Below are positions 22,901 through 37,900 of a stretch of DNA of 64,000 nt, one piece after another (the stretch's first letter is position 1; every line of letters starts with the position of its first letter). The position numbers and the translations under genes are program-made. The notes under the pieces were generated by a model. That model saw only the letters and a program-made list of their open reading frames with translations. It was not told where the DNA came from and ran no database searches. This DNA is from Bolinopsis microptera (lineage: Eukaryota; Ctenophora; Tentaculata; Lobata; Bolinopsidae), in contig NC_087077.1 of NCBI RefSeq assembly GCF_026151205.1, forward strand, positions 13,490,983-13,554,982. The letters are read 5' to 3'.

Positions 22901-25900
22901 GATTCCCAAAACGATACTTTTTACCGCATCAAAAAATACCAATCACAACCAAAGTTATGAATATAAGTCATAGCGTGAGCGTAAATGTGAGCTAGTTTTG
23001 AAGTTATGACGTAGCATACAGCATAACAACGCGCGTAGTTAAGATGTTCTTGCTCGCGCACGTGCATTTTTATCGTTGCTACGCAACAGCGCAGTAAACC
23101 TTTGCTAAAATAACGCCATTATTCTAACGATTATTTAACCTCACTTCCGACGTTAATTATAAAAAATCTAAAGCCTAAATCAAAATTCTAAGAATGCTAT
23201 AGCCTATTCCTAACCTTTTTCTACAACCCTGCTAAAAATGGCGAGGTTTCAACTCCATTTGCGAGCTGGGTTTGATTTCACCAGAGGGTCATTTTGAGGT
23301 CGATTTTCGGTGTTTTTTCTTCTATGTCCCCGTTGCCGGGGAAATTTCGTCAAGTTTAAATTATAGTATAGATATCTTTATTTATCCAGCTTATAATCAC
23401 AGTTATCAACGCATTATGGTAATAAACACATGTTATTCTGTTGATTCGAATCAATCCCTAAATAATATAACATAATATAACATAATATAACAGAGAACAA
23501 TTATTACAATTATTTTAGGTAAACTCTTCTAAATATTCTTGTAGACGCTCCTCGATCCAGTATAAGAATTGTTATATAATGTGTAACGATAAAGTATACT
23601 TGTAAATTACCATTGATCCCCCCATTTAAAAACTCCCAGATAACAAGCAGGTATTTACTTGGCAAGCTGAGATGTTTAAAAAAACAATCGCCGAATATTC
23701 AGTTACATTATAACATTGCAACAGCTACAGTACTGAGTACATTAACGTTATTAACCGCTTACATAGCCCAGCGTGTTTACGCAAACCACCACAAAACATA
23801 ACGGTGTGTTGTTTAATTTACCCACATGTGCTCTGTCGACGGAGCGTAAAAAGATCTTTGAATGTTCAAGTACAAAGGACGTCATTTCACCTGTTTACTT
23901 CGTTCGTCATCTAGCTAGCCCCCATACATTAATATAATACTATACTCGAATATATTCTTTACTGCTAAATGACAAACGTCACCAGAACAAATCATTGAAA
24001 CACCCATTAGCGATAACAATAGGCCTTGACATCATGCAATTCCGCTGGGATCTGATATTTTGCAGAACAAATATGAGATTGGAGTAGCGTGCAGATACAC
24101 GTCAATCGTGCGTTATTGCTTGGTGGATTTTTTTTGCTTGATACATTCGTAAAGTCAGGGATTGCAATCGGTGAATATTGGAATGCATTCTGATCGGGCT
24201 CCAAATTCCAACTTGCTCAAAAGATTAATCACGGTAGACGTGATGAAGTCTTGATTAACCTTGGCGTATATGATAATGGCGATTGTCAAATTATAACAAT
24301 CACATATTATGGTGTACTAATTATGGCATATTTTCTGTAGTATATTTCTATACGAGAGGATTCTGGAAACATAGGATCAATACAATAATGATTTGTTGGG
24401 AGGAACTTTAACAAAACACATGATTTTCTATTGTAAACGATAAAATGTGCGTGTGTGATAATGTGAGTGACTGCGTGTGTGATAATGCACGAGACCTTTG
24501 GTTGAACAATCAGCACAGTAAAATATTTCTACCCGATAAAACAGCACATGAGCGGGCCAGGACACTCAACTTTGATTTAATTTCAGTCTTTAGCATTGAA
24601 TTTAGAAATCAATAATCCATTTAAACCACACAGTAAATTAGTTTGTTGACCATGACAACAGGATTATTAGGTCAGTCGCCCTGGAGATCATTCGAACACT
24701 TGTTAACATACAATGAGCTGGCTTATAGGTTAATGTTCAGGTTTATAACTCTTCATTATAGGTTCCCCCAACTAACATCTCATATATTGACGCTCGTGCT
24801 CCTACCTTCTCAAATATGTAAGCTAATCGACCTCCTAAATACCCATTTAAAATGACGACGACCAAGCCAATGTCCTAATATAACTGAGTCATGATCACGA
24901 TTTAATGAGGCCACCCGTGACAACTACGCCATCATTCCAGATATCTTAGATATGGAGAGCTGATTAACAAATGCGTTCAAAAATTTAAGATATTAACACG
25001 GGCGAACAGTTGGGAATATTGTGAAGACTTTGTTTGGGATTATCCAGCATCGTTTTCTCGTTAACACATTATACTGATGTGCTAACACACACATTTAACA
25101 GATATGACTACTTAGTGATTGAGCAGACAGAGTATAGACGCAACTTTGTTGGCAGTAAATTTCTAAATATTTCACATATTTTACACGGCAGATCAGCTGT
25201 CTAAAAATCATAAAAATAATAAACTACTATTCAGTTATGATGTATTTCGGGCCGCATCTGGAAAGTGAAGATGTATGACTTGTTTTTTAATTAGAATAGA
25301 TATCTCTAAATAATTAGAAGAATGGTGTTAGTTTTAATGAACAGAAAATGCCGCCACCTAATTATTTTCATATAATATTCGCATTAAAACAGGGTTATTA
25401 GCAGTACCATATTCAATGTTAATCAATGTATTGTGACGTGGCATTTCAATTAAGAAGCACCCCACACCACTGTTAATACCAGGCGGTACCTGGAATCTTA
25501 AATTGGATCATAGAAACAGCCATCAATATAGTGACAGAGTCAATTTGACGCCTCTATAGGTGTCACGCTCCACTTGAGTACATGTGGAGTTACAGAGCTC
25601 ATACAGATACAATATAATACATTTCACAACTTGTATTATAATAACCGTTACACCGCAATAATATGACAATAATACCAGTCGTACGTGGTGTAGCTCAATA
25701 GCTAGATCTACATAATGTAACCTTTGTGCAGAGTTACTATTAAACACAGGTTAATTAGATAGTACGATAACCACCACTAGTACTGCCGCTATTGTACTGA
25801 CACAACTGTAGTCTGTAGTAGTCTGTAGTACAATGTAAGAGTGCACTATCATGATAAGTGATACATGGTAAAAGTGCACCACAAAAGGACACCCTCTGAA

Positions 25901-28900
25901 GTGATCAGATAAGTGCACTAGGTATCCTCTACAACATACCAGAGTGATTATATCACAGTAAAGCTGTCTCTACTCTGTAGTATAGTAGTATAGAGCACTA
26001 TAACGTAGTGTACTATAGTATACCTTATTATATTATTACCTTATTGTATTATTATTATTAATACCTTATTTCCGTATCTGTAAACCACCATGTTCAGTGT
26101 TCACCACACACTATAGTCCGTGTTTTATCATCACAGGGTCTGGTGTTTGCTGCTAGTGTGTTTTCAACCAACATGCACAATTCATTTCAATAATTATAAC
26201 ACTCTCATAACATTTCTCTTTTATACTCGGCTGGTGGTACAGCTTTGCAGAGAGTTTTTTAATTAATTTCCAGGGCTCTTTACAAAACTAAAAGAGTGCT
26301 TTAAATACTGAACTCTGTTGAGTTTTTTAATTAATTTCCAGGGCTCTTAACAAAACTAAAAGAGTGCTTTAAATACTGAACTCTCTTGTGTACTGGCTGA
26401 CCCTCATTAGCGGTGGTCAGCGAGTGTAGAGTCAAGTTGGAGTCTTGCTCTGTGGTCAGTCTGATTACGATAGACCTGAGTAAAGGCGGAGTAGGGTTTG
26501 TTTTGACACGTGACAGCAATAATGAGGTTTTATTGGTTAAGTCTTCCACCTGATTGGATAATCGCTGTCTCGTGTCAAGTCAAACTTTACCACCTTAGCC
26601 GCGTCGATCATAATCTTAAAACCTCAAGAAAAAGTATTATTTTCTCTTTAATCTGTTAACACTATCTTCAACAACTGACATTTTAGTCACGTTGTATTAT
26701 ATATAAACTATACAGTGGGAGTGGCAATGAGACTTGCGAACATTTTTAAGGCTTGCCAGTTTTAGTTTTGACATGGAGCGATGACTGGTAAGTAGTTTTA
26801 TTTAAGTTTCGGGTAACTGTGCTGTAGGGTGGATATTTTAAAGGCTGAGTGTGCTGGCAGGTTAAACTTTATTTTACTAGACTTGTAGCGCAGCTGCGCC
26901 GGATGTACTAACATAAACATGTCAACAGCAACATGTGAAGTAAACATGAACATGACATGACGTGGACAATTAGTGTGAGCAAGATATGAACAAAATGTTA
27001 TGAACAAGATATGTTATGAAGAAGATATAATATTAATATGAACAATAACAATAACCACTTATTCATAACACGACTTGAACCGAGGTCAGTTCAAACAGTG
27101 CTCACAATGAGATTAGTGTCTTATGAAATGGGTATATTCAAATACTCTGTATATTCACATATTCCTTCATATTCAAACAAATAGTGCTCTGTGGAAATGA
27201 TCCATATAACGTTTCAGATAGCTTGCTGCTGGTCTACTGAGTATGTGTATTCTGCAACTGGTCATTATTCTAAATATCCAGCGTTTAAAAACTGACCTTT
27301 ACTTCATCAACCTTTAACCCTGGCCTCGATTTGAATATTATAATATGTTAGATATGAAGAAAATATGACTATAAAGAATTGTCCCAAATAGAGCTGTGGC
27401 TTCAGCCTAAAATATATCACTTTTGTTTAATACCCACATTATCATTTGAACTTCTGCCAGAGTAAAATAGCTCAGTTTTTGATGGCGAACACGGAATAAA
27501 TAATTTGGAATTCTAATTGCCAATTATAAGCAATGCTAAGGAATTTACGATTCTGAAATTATTCATTATCGCATTCCAGAAATTTACAGTTTATGATTAT
27601 AAATAAGTTGGCAACAAATGCCGGTACTACCACAAAAGACAAATATCCGCCTCACTAAACGACCAGTCATTACAATCTGTTATGAAATAATTCATTTCGA
27701 TAATCATCATCACTAAACGTTAATTAATATAATCAATACGTTTTACCGCGTCTACATTAACCAGGATATTTGATATTAATAAGCTAATGAAACTGTTGAT
27801 ATTGCACACAGTTACGTTGTATTATAAAGCAATTAGAGGAGCTGCAGTGTGCAGCACAAATAGTTCTTCTTACATGTACGTGTGATGAGACTAATGTAGA
27901 CTGGTCTAAAATAGATCGAACAATAATTATACATTGTATCAGTTTTCACACGAGGAAATCTTTACTATTTCATAACACGATTCATATCATACAAATGTAG
28001 GGAGATTAATTTTTTCCGTTAACTTTGTTATGTCCAAACTCCAAATTAACTTGATCCAGAGGCAGAAGATTAAGGTCACCTTCACAGAAAATATGCACAT
28101 CGCCAACATTTTTGGGATAAGATCGTCCGACAATATTCGACAGAAATCCATACGCCAAACATGTATCTACTTTTACCAATAGATTAAAAGCATTTTGTAT
28201 ATCATATAGAGTTGAATAGCAAAGCATTATAGGCGAAAAAAACTGTTTAAAATTAAATTGTGACTGCTGAATACCCCCAGAAACCACACCGAAGCCATAA
28301 TAAGTTATAGAACTTATGATTTAGTGACTTGCGCCTGTAACCTTTCCTTAACGTTCACCCACTCTTTTATTAGAGTTATTATTTTATAATATTAGAGTAG
28401 CTACTCCCTTACAATGGAGTAATTACTCAACAAATCACTGTAATTTATCTTATCTCCACCATTGTATTGTAATTCTTCAAATACTTAACTTCTACCCTTC
28501 ACAAAGAGAAGAGCCGCCATAACATTTAGAACTTGGAACAGTTAGAACTTGGAACCCCCTATTATATATTATATATATCTACGACCTAATTTTTGTCGGC
28601 ATAATATAAATATTTGTCATATTCATGAGTTCATTAAGAATCTTCTCACCTCCGTTCTCCTTACTTACCGTTGTTAAAAGGTTTTCTTTTAAACACGTAC
28701 AATTTTTTTAAAGTTTTAAGACCACCATTATATTATATCAACATCCTCGCTACAGGACGAACAGAAATCATATTAAACATTTTCGCTATGATTTTTTTAA
28801 TCCAAACTTTCAATCGATTTAAGCTTTTAAGGATACTCCCGCGAATCAAAGCGGCAGTTTATACTTCATATAGTTATTTCAAATTATTTCATAAGTGCGG

Positions 28901-31900
28901 ACTGCAGCTGGATCTATAAGACAAGTAACATGACGAGACACGTTTAAATATCAATTTCATTAATTTCAACACTACTATCTTTATTCTTTAATCGTACCAA
29001 CTAATTTCAAACAATTTACAGGAGGATCAGGAGTCTGTTCAAGTTGCACACCCTTGCTCACCATGAAGTAGATAGTAGGTAGTTTCTCTCCTTGAGAAAA
29101 CCAATAATATAAAATATATTATATATCATAAAAAACTGTGATAATATATAATATCATAATATGTGCATGATGATGGATATCGTTGGATATGTATCATAAA
29201 TGTTAACAGTTGTATATCCCGGTGGATGTAACACAGCTGTCGAACGAGTCAGTCAGCTGATATTCTCAGTCACGTGATATTAGATAAGTAAGATAAGCGA
29301 GGTATAAGATGATATACCAGATGATAAGCCTCACAATAACAATTAGACTCAGGAGAACACTAAACCCGGCTTGTATCTTCAGTTATTTCTAGGATTAGCT
29401 ACTGACCGCGCGGTTTGCACAGTGAGTTTTACAGAGTAGTAAAATAAAACTTAAATGTCAAGCCAATGAGATGGGATACTATAAATTGCTCGGATTCTAA
29501 GATTAAGCTTGTGGAGTCAGCTCTAATACTCTAATTTACACCCGACTTCAGAGCCATTAAAAATGCAAATGAGAATATTGGGTAACCCATTCTAGTGGCT
29601 GAGAGCTGCGTAACCCTAACTCTCTCTCTCTTTCTTGATGACTACTCAGTACTCATATGAGTAGTCATCTCACTGGTGGAGTAATTACTGCAGATCACAT
29701 TCGGGCTAGGTCACGTGATCATACCTTTCCTTTGTTAGGCTGATGGTATAATTACCATTATAATTACCATGATTGCTTAATTTAAAGAGAATCTAACCTC
29801 CAGGCTCGTACAACAGTGGCGATGTCAGATAGAGAGTGATTGTTGATGAATAATGGACACTACAAACTACACATTATCGGGTTAGTCGTCTTTTATCATG
29901 TCAATGAGTGGAGAGTCGGACTGAAGACTTGAGTTAAACTAGTAGTGTAGGTGTAAATACATTAAATAAAAGGCTGTGAAAAGGTTAGATAGAAGCAAGT
30001 ACAGCTGATATTTGAGAATGTCGGCGGATAGTAACATGAAGTACCAGGTATGCATGTACTAATTACATATTAGCATACAGCATACTAGTTACCATCTAAA
30101 GAATGTCTTACTACCCAGTCTGCCCACGTACGGAAGTATTCAGCACTGTGACATTTTAGTTGTTACACAGTGTTGAATGCTGAATGTGACATGTTAGTGG
30201 TGACACAGTGCTGAATGTGACATGTCAAGCTATGAATATTATGAACTGATATACGCGCTATACCACTGGCACTACAGTAAAATCAGCATTCAGCAAGGCA
30301 AATCATTATCATATTCAGCTCTTTTGAATTAATAGGACGTTCTATTATTGCGCTATATACAACTGGCTTCCCTCGATATTTTACTTAACTGTCGACATTA
30401 ATTAAACATTGGATTTAACTGTAACCAAATCATGTGGACGATTTAGATATTAACTTAACTTCAAGTTTAATAACTTTAAACAATTGTCAACAGGCCAGTA
30501 ACTACAGCCGCCAAAGATCATGGCGCTGTTTTTATGAACGAAGTCTCTGAAGAATATTAGCTAGTGTGACGTCTAAGTGTCCTTTAAGTGTTTACGCACT
30601 AAGCCGCCAACCGGCCGTAACATTAACTGTTAGCTTGCGCTTAATAGATAGTTTAATTTATAGGGGTTTTCAGAATTTAGACATGGATAGACATATTCAG
30701 AATTGGGAACTGATGGTCAAACTCTGTAGGAGTAATTTTGAGTGTCCTTAAAGAGAAGGGATATTTAATTATCTATCATCACTATATTAGGCATTATGTC
30801 TTATATAATTAATAATATATATATGTATAGACAGTTATTAAATATAAAAGATATATAATATATCCCTTAATAAACTCTAACTTTTACTTGCAAACATCAT
30901 TGAATCCTTGTTGATTCGTTTACATTAACAAAGAACGATACTCAATAATTAATAATTATAACTATTTGCCTCCCTAGTATAATTTTTTGTTAGTTAGTTA
31001 GTAGTATCAGTCTATCATACCACTAATCAGTCTGCTGAGGAACTCAGTATTATAACACCAGGGGCCTGGTTCCCAGCATCATTTCAAAACTATTTATTTA
31101 AGTTTCTGTCTAAAATATTTCTAGTCGTATTTCGTTCTCGCAACTCTAAGTCACTTGCACTGTTACTTTACTAGGTACAGTTGTGTCAATCTCATTAAAA
31201 CACTAAGTGGCATTATTTATGTTCTTGTTACGCATTCTCATTAACTCTTAATGACTTTCAGGGGACTCATACAACACTAACAAAACACTTAGTGCGGTTG
31301 TATGTTCTATAATGGTGATATCCAGGGAATTACCAACAGTCTCAATAACTACACAAACTGTAATGAAGGGCAGAGTAATAAGTATAAACTTGATAATGAC
31401 TTGAACTTTAACTTTGGAGATAAGTAAGTAATCGATCATGTTGTAGTCACTATGTCTCACTCTGTAATAACTTTAGAGAGAATCGATCCTGTTATACTAG
31501 GTTCCGTACAGACTCAACTCTGCACCCGTGTCAATATGTTCATTATATGCAAGCCTCTTGATTTATACTTACAGTCGATCTGATCCATTCAGGCTAATAA
31601 TACCCGCAATCCGCAGGAGTTCTTTTGACCAGATAATTGGGAGAGCAGCTAGTACTCGTTTCAGGTATTCATTTATTATGAACGTTTCGTAACCCTGGTA
31701 TAACCTAATATAACCCTGGTTTAATATACCCGAGTAGTTGCAGTTATATTGTATGAGACCTTGAGTTTAAGTCGGATCAGCTACGTTGCTATGTATCTAG
31801 TCATATATATATACTGTAATATTGTGTACGTACTGTAATTCATACTACAGATGCATTGCACGAATTAATCGCTCTCGTAGAGGACCGGCCAGGGAGCAAA

Positions 31901-34900
31901 TTATACAGTGACTTGGTGTGGCCTAGAGGAATCGTTATACTTGAGAAATAATGTCGTGTCACTAATACGTCATCAGAGAGTCGCACAACAATTTGATGCT
32001 CACACTAATTTTGGGTCACATTCACAACAAGGATTAATGCAATGATTTGCAGAACCTTTACGTAAACTTTACCTTGCAATGACAGGATATTATAATTTAA
32101 AAATATAATTCACGTCACTTTTACGAAATGACACCGCTAACTTCCATGCAGGATTTAAAGTGAGCCACGAAGTTTATGTAATATGTATTGATTTAAGTGC
32201 AGTGTATAAAATAACATGGTGACAAAAAGGGAACTGATGGAAATGCAGGATAATGGGCGTTATGCGAGTTTATTGGTTCACGATTCAGATTGTTCAGAAT
32301 TCAATGTTTGACGGGTTTTTGTTTTTGCGACCGCACATCTCTTTTCTGAAGCACCGTTAATATTTGTCACATAATCACATGGTAGATGGTTATAAACGTT
32401 GATTTATGAGAGATTAACTTGATGGCAGGTAAAAACGTACTGTTATCAATTATATTGGAGGATAAGTTAAAATATGCTGTGAGAAGCATATATTAAGTAA
32501 GTTAAGTAACAAGTAATATTACAAATTCCTCGAGTTTACTTCTCACCTTTTAACTATTGGTACGCTACAATAATATGTTCTATAATTTGTGAATATGTTT
32601 GTAATTCGCTGTTCCATTTTCCAACCGAGATGTACGTTCATTGCTATTAGTTAATGCAAATATTATGCTAATCTGTTATGCTAATCTCAACAGAAAATTA
32701 GAAATGTTTTAACTATTTCCAACTGCTTGTTTATTAGCAGCAATAATCCAACCAAAACACTTACTAGATGTTCAATGGCGTCAATAATCTGAGCGAAGTA
32801 CGTTCTGGCTTCATCCTCGTCAAGTCTTGCTTTCTCTTTACTTGACACTTTAGCGTACAGTTCTCCGCCTGCAAAAAATAAATCGATAAGAAAAATATGT
32901 CAACAAATAAATTAGTAAAATTTCTATGATTATAATATGATAGAGAATTTCAGAGAGATTTTATTGAAAATATGCAAACTTTAGTAAATCAAGTACTGGA
33001 CTCGTTATCACGTACTGGCATGTCCAAGTTTCGTCCAAGTTTGAAGAAACGTGGCCTTGACGGTGAATTACTATCTAACTATAGGCCTATTAGCAATCTC
33101 TCATTCTTGTCAAAAATCATTGAGAAGTGTGTATCTATACAGCTCACCAGTTATCTTGAGGATAACAACTTGCTTTCTAAAGTTCAGTCCGGCTATAGGA
33201 AGTTTCATAGCTGTGAAACTGCAACAACCAGAATCCATAACGACATCTTGATAACTATTGACAAGAAAACTAAAGTTGTTCTTTTACTTCTAGATTTGAG
33301 TGCTGCCTTTGATACTGTCAATCACCCAAGATTAATCAAGAAGCTAAGATCTGCTTATGGCATTACAGGCATTGCTCTTACATGGATCAGGTCCTACTTG
33401 GCTAACCGTTCATTTTGTGTCAAAGTCAAGGATTCGTCTTCCTCATCAACTGTTCTTGAGATAGGTGTGCCACAAGGTTCAATCCTTGGCCCCCTGCTAT
33501 TCATATTGTACACCAAAGATCTTGAGAACATTGCAAGTATGCATGGGTGCTGTATTCATTTGTATGCTGATGACACCCAGCTGTATTTCACTCTTGATTC
33601 TGATGACCCATCACAGCTAGAGCACAATATGGAACACTGTATGTCTGATATCAAGAAATGGATGACAAACAATTTCCTTCAACTGAATTCTTCTAAGACT
33701 GAAGTCATCGTTATATCCTCTAAATTTGACTCAAAAAATATTCCAGCCTCTCTACAGATTGTTAAGGATCAAGAGCCACATGTTGTTAGTGGAACTGTGA
33801 AGAGTCTTGGGCTGTATTTGGACAGTTATCTTTCAATGAGTGATCAGATTACGTCAGTGGTTCAAGCATGTAATATTCAGATCAGAAATTTGTGGTTTAT
33901 TGCATCAAAACTGTCTTTTAACCTTAAGATTCAGCTTGTTCATGCTCTAGTACTCTCTAGAATTGATTATTGCAATAGCGTATATTTTGGACTGAGCTCT
34001 TATGATTTAAGTCGTTTACAGAAGGTGCAAAATTCTGCTGTAAGATTTATTTTCGGGAGAGGAAGAAAGGCACACACTACTCCACTACTTAAGAAAGTTC
34101 ATTTTCTACCAGTTAGATTTAGAATAGATTTTAAGATTGCCCTACTTGCCTACAAGTGTTTAAATAATATAGCTCCTCCTTACTTAAAAGAGTTGATATC
34201 TCCTAGGCAGCAAAGTTTTAAAAATGTACGTCTTGATAATGATTATTTTTACCTTAGTTTTCCGCCCTCTCCTAACTATGTAAACACAGAGAAAGCTTTT
34301 AGTCACTGTGCAGTTAAAGTATTTAATTCCCTGCCATACGACATAAGATCAGCTGAGTCAGTTACATCTTTCAAGACCAAACTTAAAACATACTTCTTTT
34401 CTCTAGCATTTGATTGATTTTGCATTTACATAGGTAAAATGAACTTGTCATGTCTAATTTTCAATTAAACTAAGCTCAGTTAATGTAAGAGCCGCTTTAG
34501 AAAGCACTGGAGTTTATCTCCAGGATTAAATTATATCGAGTTATATGATTTAGCTATAAGGCGGTTTATAAAAGTTGTATTTATTTATTATTATTATATG
34601 TATTATAATTATACATATCAGTCTAGTGGTCAGGCAACTTGAAGCGTTCCTAACCGCACCTGTTTTACACTAATTTATCTTTTAAAAGTATTTTAACCGA
34701 CATTGACGTTCACAAAAGTTTTAAACAGCTTGAGACAGCAGATTTCAAGTATATCATATTGTGTTAAACACTAAACAGGGGTTACATCTCGACCATATCT
34801 ACCATAATATCCAGATTGTCGGAGTATGGGTCGTTTGGGTATGTTCAGCACTTTTGGGGATTAAAGTTCTGTAATTTTGTCTGTGTTGAGAATGACTGGA

Positions 34901-37900
34901 TAAGTCTTATTAACCCAACGATTACTTAATATTTATTTGAGAAACACGTATGCGTTTGCTAATAACGTTGGTCGTACTATAAACATCAATAAGAGACTGA
35001 TACAATTTATAAAACAGTGAAGGCTTACTCTAACCAGAATTCATTTCTCACTTGAATTTTCAACAAAAGAACAAATTCAGAAAGCCTACTAGTTTATATT
35101 GTCGACACTGGTGTTCGGTCTACTGAAGTATTTAGACTGAGAACAAGAAACGAGGGTAAATAAGAAGCCCTGACAGAGTTGCATTTCTGAAGAAGGAGAA
35201 GAGCAGCTCCGTGAAGGATTATAACTTCATTTCAAGTTAGTGTAAACAGTCTGCTACAGTCTACTCTAAAATTAATCGTGTCTGGCACATCGTGGATCCA
35301 GGATCGTGCTACAATTTATGCTACTTTTTAGTTTATTGGCGAATTAGTTTACACTATTTAGTATTTCGCAGATTCCCCAGAACTTTTCAACAACATCGCA
35401 GAGTGATTTTGCAATTTTGTCTCGATATGTAACTCTCCATTCCCTTATATAAACACCACACAGCCCGGTTAGACCCTGCTACACAGACATGAAACCCACA
35501 ACAACAAACCAATCATGAGGGGATGTTCTAACATTTCTAACATTTCTAACATTTCTAACATTTCTTACATTTCTTACATTTCTTACATTTCAAGATCTTC
35601 ACAAACGGAGAGGAGACTGGTAGACAGTTTCTGTCCTATTAAACCCTTGCTATACACAGGACACTACAAGCTATGTACACACAGGTTTATGAGTGTTCAA
35701 TAAGAGCACTTTAAGCAGTTGGAGGTGGTAGTACCACTACCATTACATCTCCCAAACGTATCGGAATTGTGCTGGTCTGGTTGGTGATGATAATTTTTTA
35801 TTCGAACACTTTTTAAATCATACTTCCGCGTGCTCCTAAAGTTAAGATTGATTCATTCTTTTTAAAAGACAAACAAGTGTTAAAGCAAATTTGCTTGATT
35901 TACCTACTTTTAAAAGATTTGCCTAATTTTAAAAGCAACAAATGTAAAGCAAAATATTTCTGTCGAATCAATCGAATCTTTATAGAGAAGAGCTGCTATA
36001 ATCTCGCAAGATTTTAAAGAGTGTGGGTGATATCAGGACTATTTAAAGACTAAAAACCCCAACAATGAGTCCAGTAAGTCCACGTGATGAGACCCTACAA
36101 GAAGGACCGGTACTGGAACTACCACTACAGACTCCCACCATCAAACTATACTCAAGGTTCCTACTGGTCGAACTTGAGGTACTCTAGACTCTGGAGTACC
36201 TCAAGTCTGGAGTCCAGACCGAGACAGACTGTGGTAATACTCCCTAATATTATTCGAGTAGCTACAGAGGTAGTGTAGACCAGCTGAGATAGAGCACTAT
36301 GTGGTGTTGTTAGTGTTGTTAGTCCAACTATCTGGTTAGAGTTTATACTTGGTAACACTTGCTTATGTTCCTTTTAAAATTATATCTGACAAATTATCCT
36401 CTTGTATTTTTCTTCTAGACAGGATATTGAGGTTGGGTGTCAATATTTCTAACTAAATGTGTGCTATTTCAACTTGTAGCCTACTAGACCACTGTTAAAC
36501 CAAAGTGCCCGTGTAACCTACCACGTTTGCAGAAAACTAGCTCGGAAATGTGGACCACACTTCGGATAACCTGACTAAGCTTCTAGCCGATATTGGATGT
36601 TTTCTGTGTGTTGCTTTCTGTATAATCCATTCTTCTATTGAGCTAATACATCAACTTTCCTCCGTTACCAATTAACAGTTCTCAATAAATCCGGAATCGC
36701 TTTGATATTTCATTGGTAGCGGTATATCATGACAAAAACCCGAAATTAATGATGACAGCTAGTGGAGCTGTTCTCCCGGCTGAACTCTCCTCATTTTCCC
36801 CTCTGAAAGAGTACGTCTACAACCCACAGAAAGACAGTAATATCAATGACACGGTAGTCCGAGACCTGTCAAGTGCTAAGTACCAGTAATACACAGCCCA
36901 CAATAATCTCTCTCTCCACCTCGATATTCAACATTTTCTGACATATTTTCTTGACGTGTCTGCTGAGATTAATTACGCATGTGAACGGAGACGGACAACA
37001 ACAACACGCGTGTTATATTAATTAACCGTCTTGTAACTTAGCGGTGGATTCATCAAGTAATCAAGTATGCACGATTCTAACAGTATGAAGGTACGCGGGA
37101 GAACACGTTACTGGCATATTTATAGGAAAAAAACACCACGTGGAAGAAGGTGTCGTGCCTGATTAGCATGGAATGCATGGTCTACGGTGGAATTCGGTTC
37201 GCATCACAGTAAAGTGGTCAAGACAGCGGTAAATGTTGTTGGAATTTGCACTATTTATCAGTTTATCGAACCTATTTAAATTGTTGAAATATTCATGAAC
37301 TGTCTAAACGTTTCATGAATAGTCAGTGCAGATGAGTCCATATAATAAACACATTTAAAAGAGAATTTTACAGACTCAAACGACAGCGTAGAGTACCTAC
37401 CAGGATACCTAGAATTAGCTGTACAACATGTTCCAGATATCAGAATTAGCATATTATAGCTGTAACATGTTCCAGATATCAGAATGTTGATACAACTTGG
37501 CACGACAAGTATCATTGTAAGATTGTGCCACCCTGCATGTTACATTGGACTCGTTGACGGTGTGACGATGTACGGCTGCGTTTCTTTATTAAAATATTTT
37601 TGAATTTTTTGTTAAATTACATCAAGATTTACAATTTACATGAGAAAATTTACTTATAACTCAACATTTTGAGACTCGGATTTACTTTATTTTGAAAATC
37701 AAGGTGAACTTAACTTTATTAAGTTATAACTTTGAAATCTGTCAATGTTAAAATAATCAGGTAGAATCCTGAATCTATTCTATTTTTTCTACCAACTGTA
37801 GAAAACAGGGATCACCTCAGACATTATATAAGTACAAAAAAGCTAAAACACTGTTAGAAAGTTGCTAAACCCCGATTTTCCGGGCCGCCATCTTCCGGAA

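Noticed and set aside
28006..28287. 93-codon minus-strand frame in the kinase intron
   Set aside because: No recognisable domain, no good splice borders; likely chance.
35515..35703. Short frame encoding repeated NIS residues
   Set aside because: Produced by a 10-bp tandem repeat.
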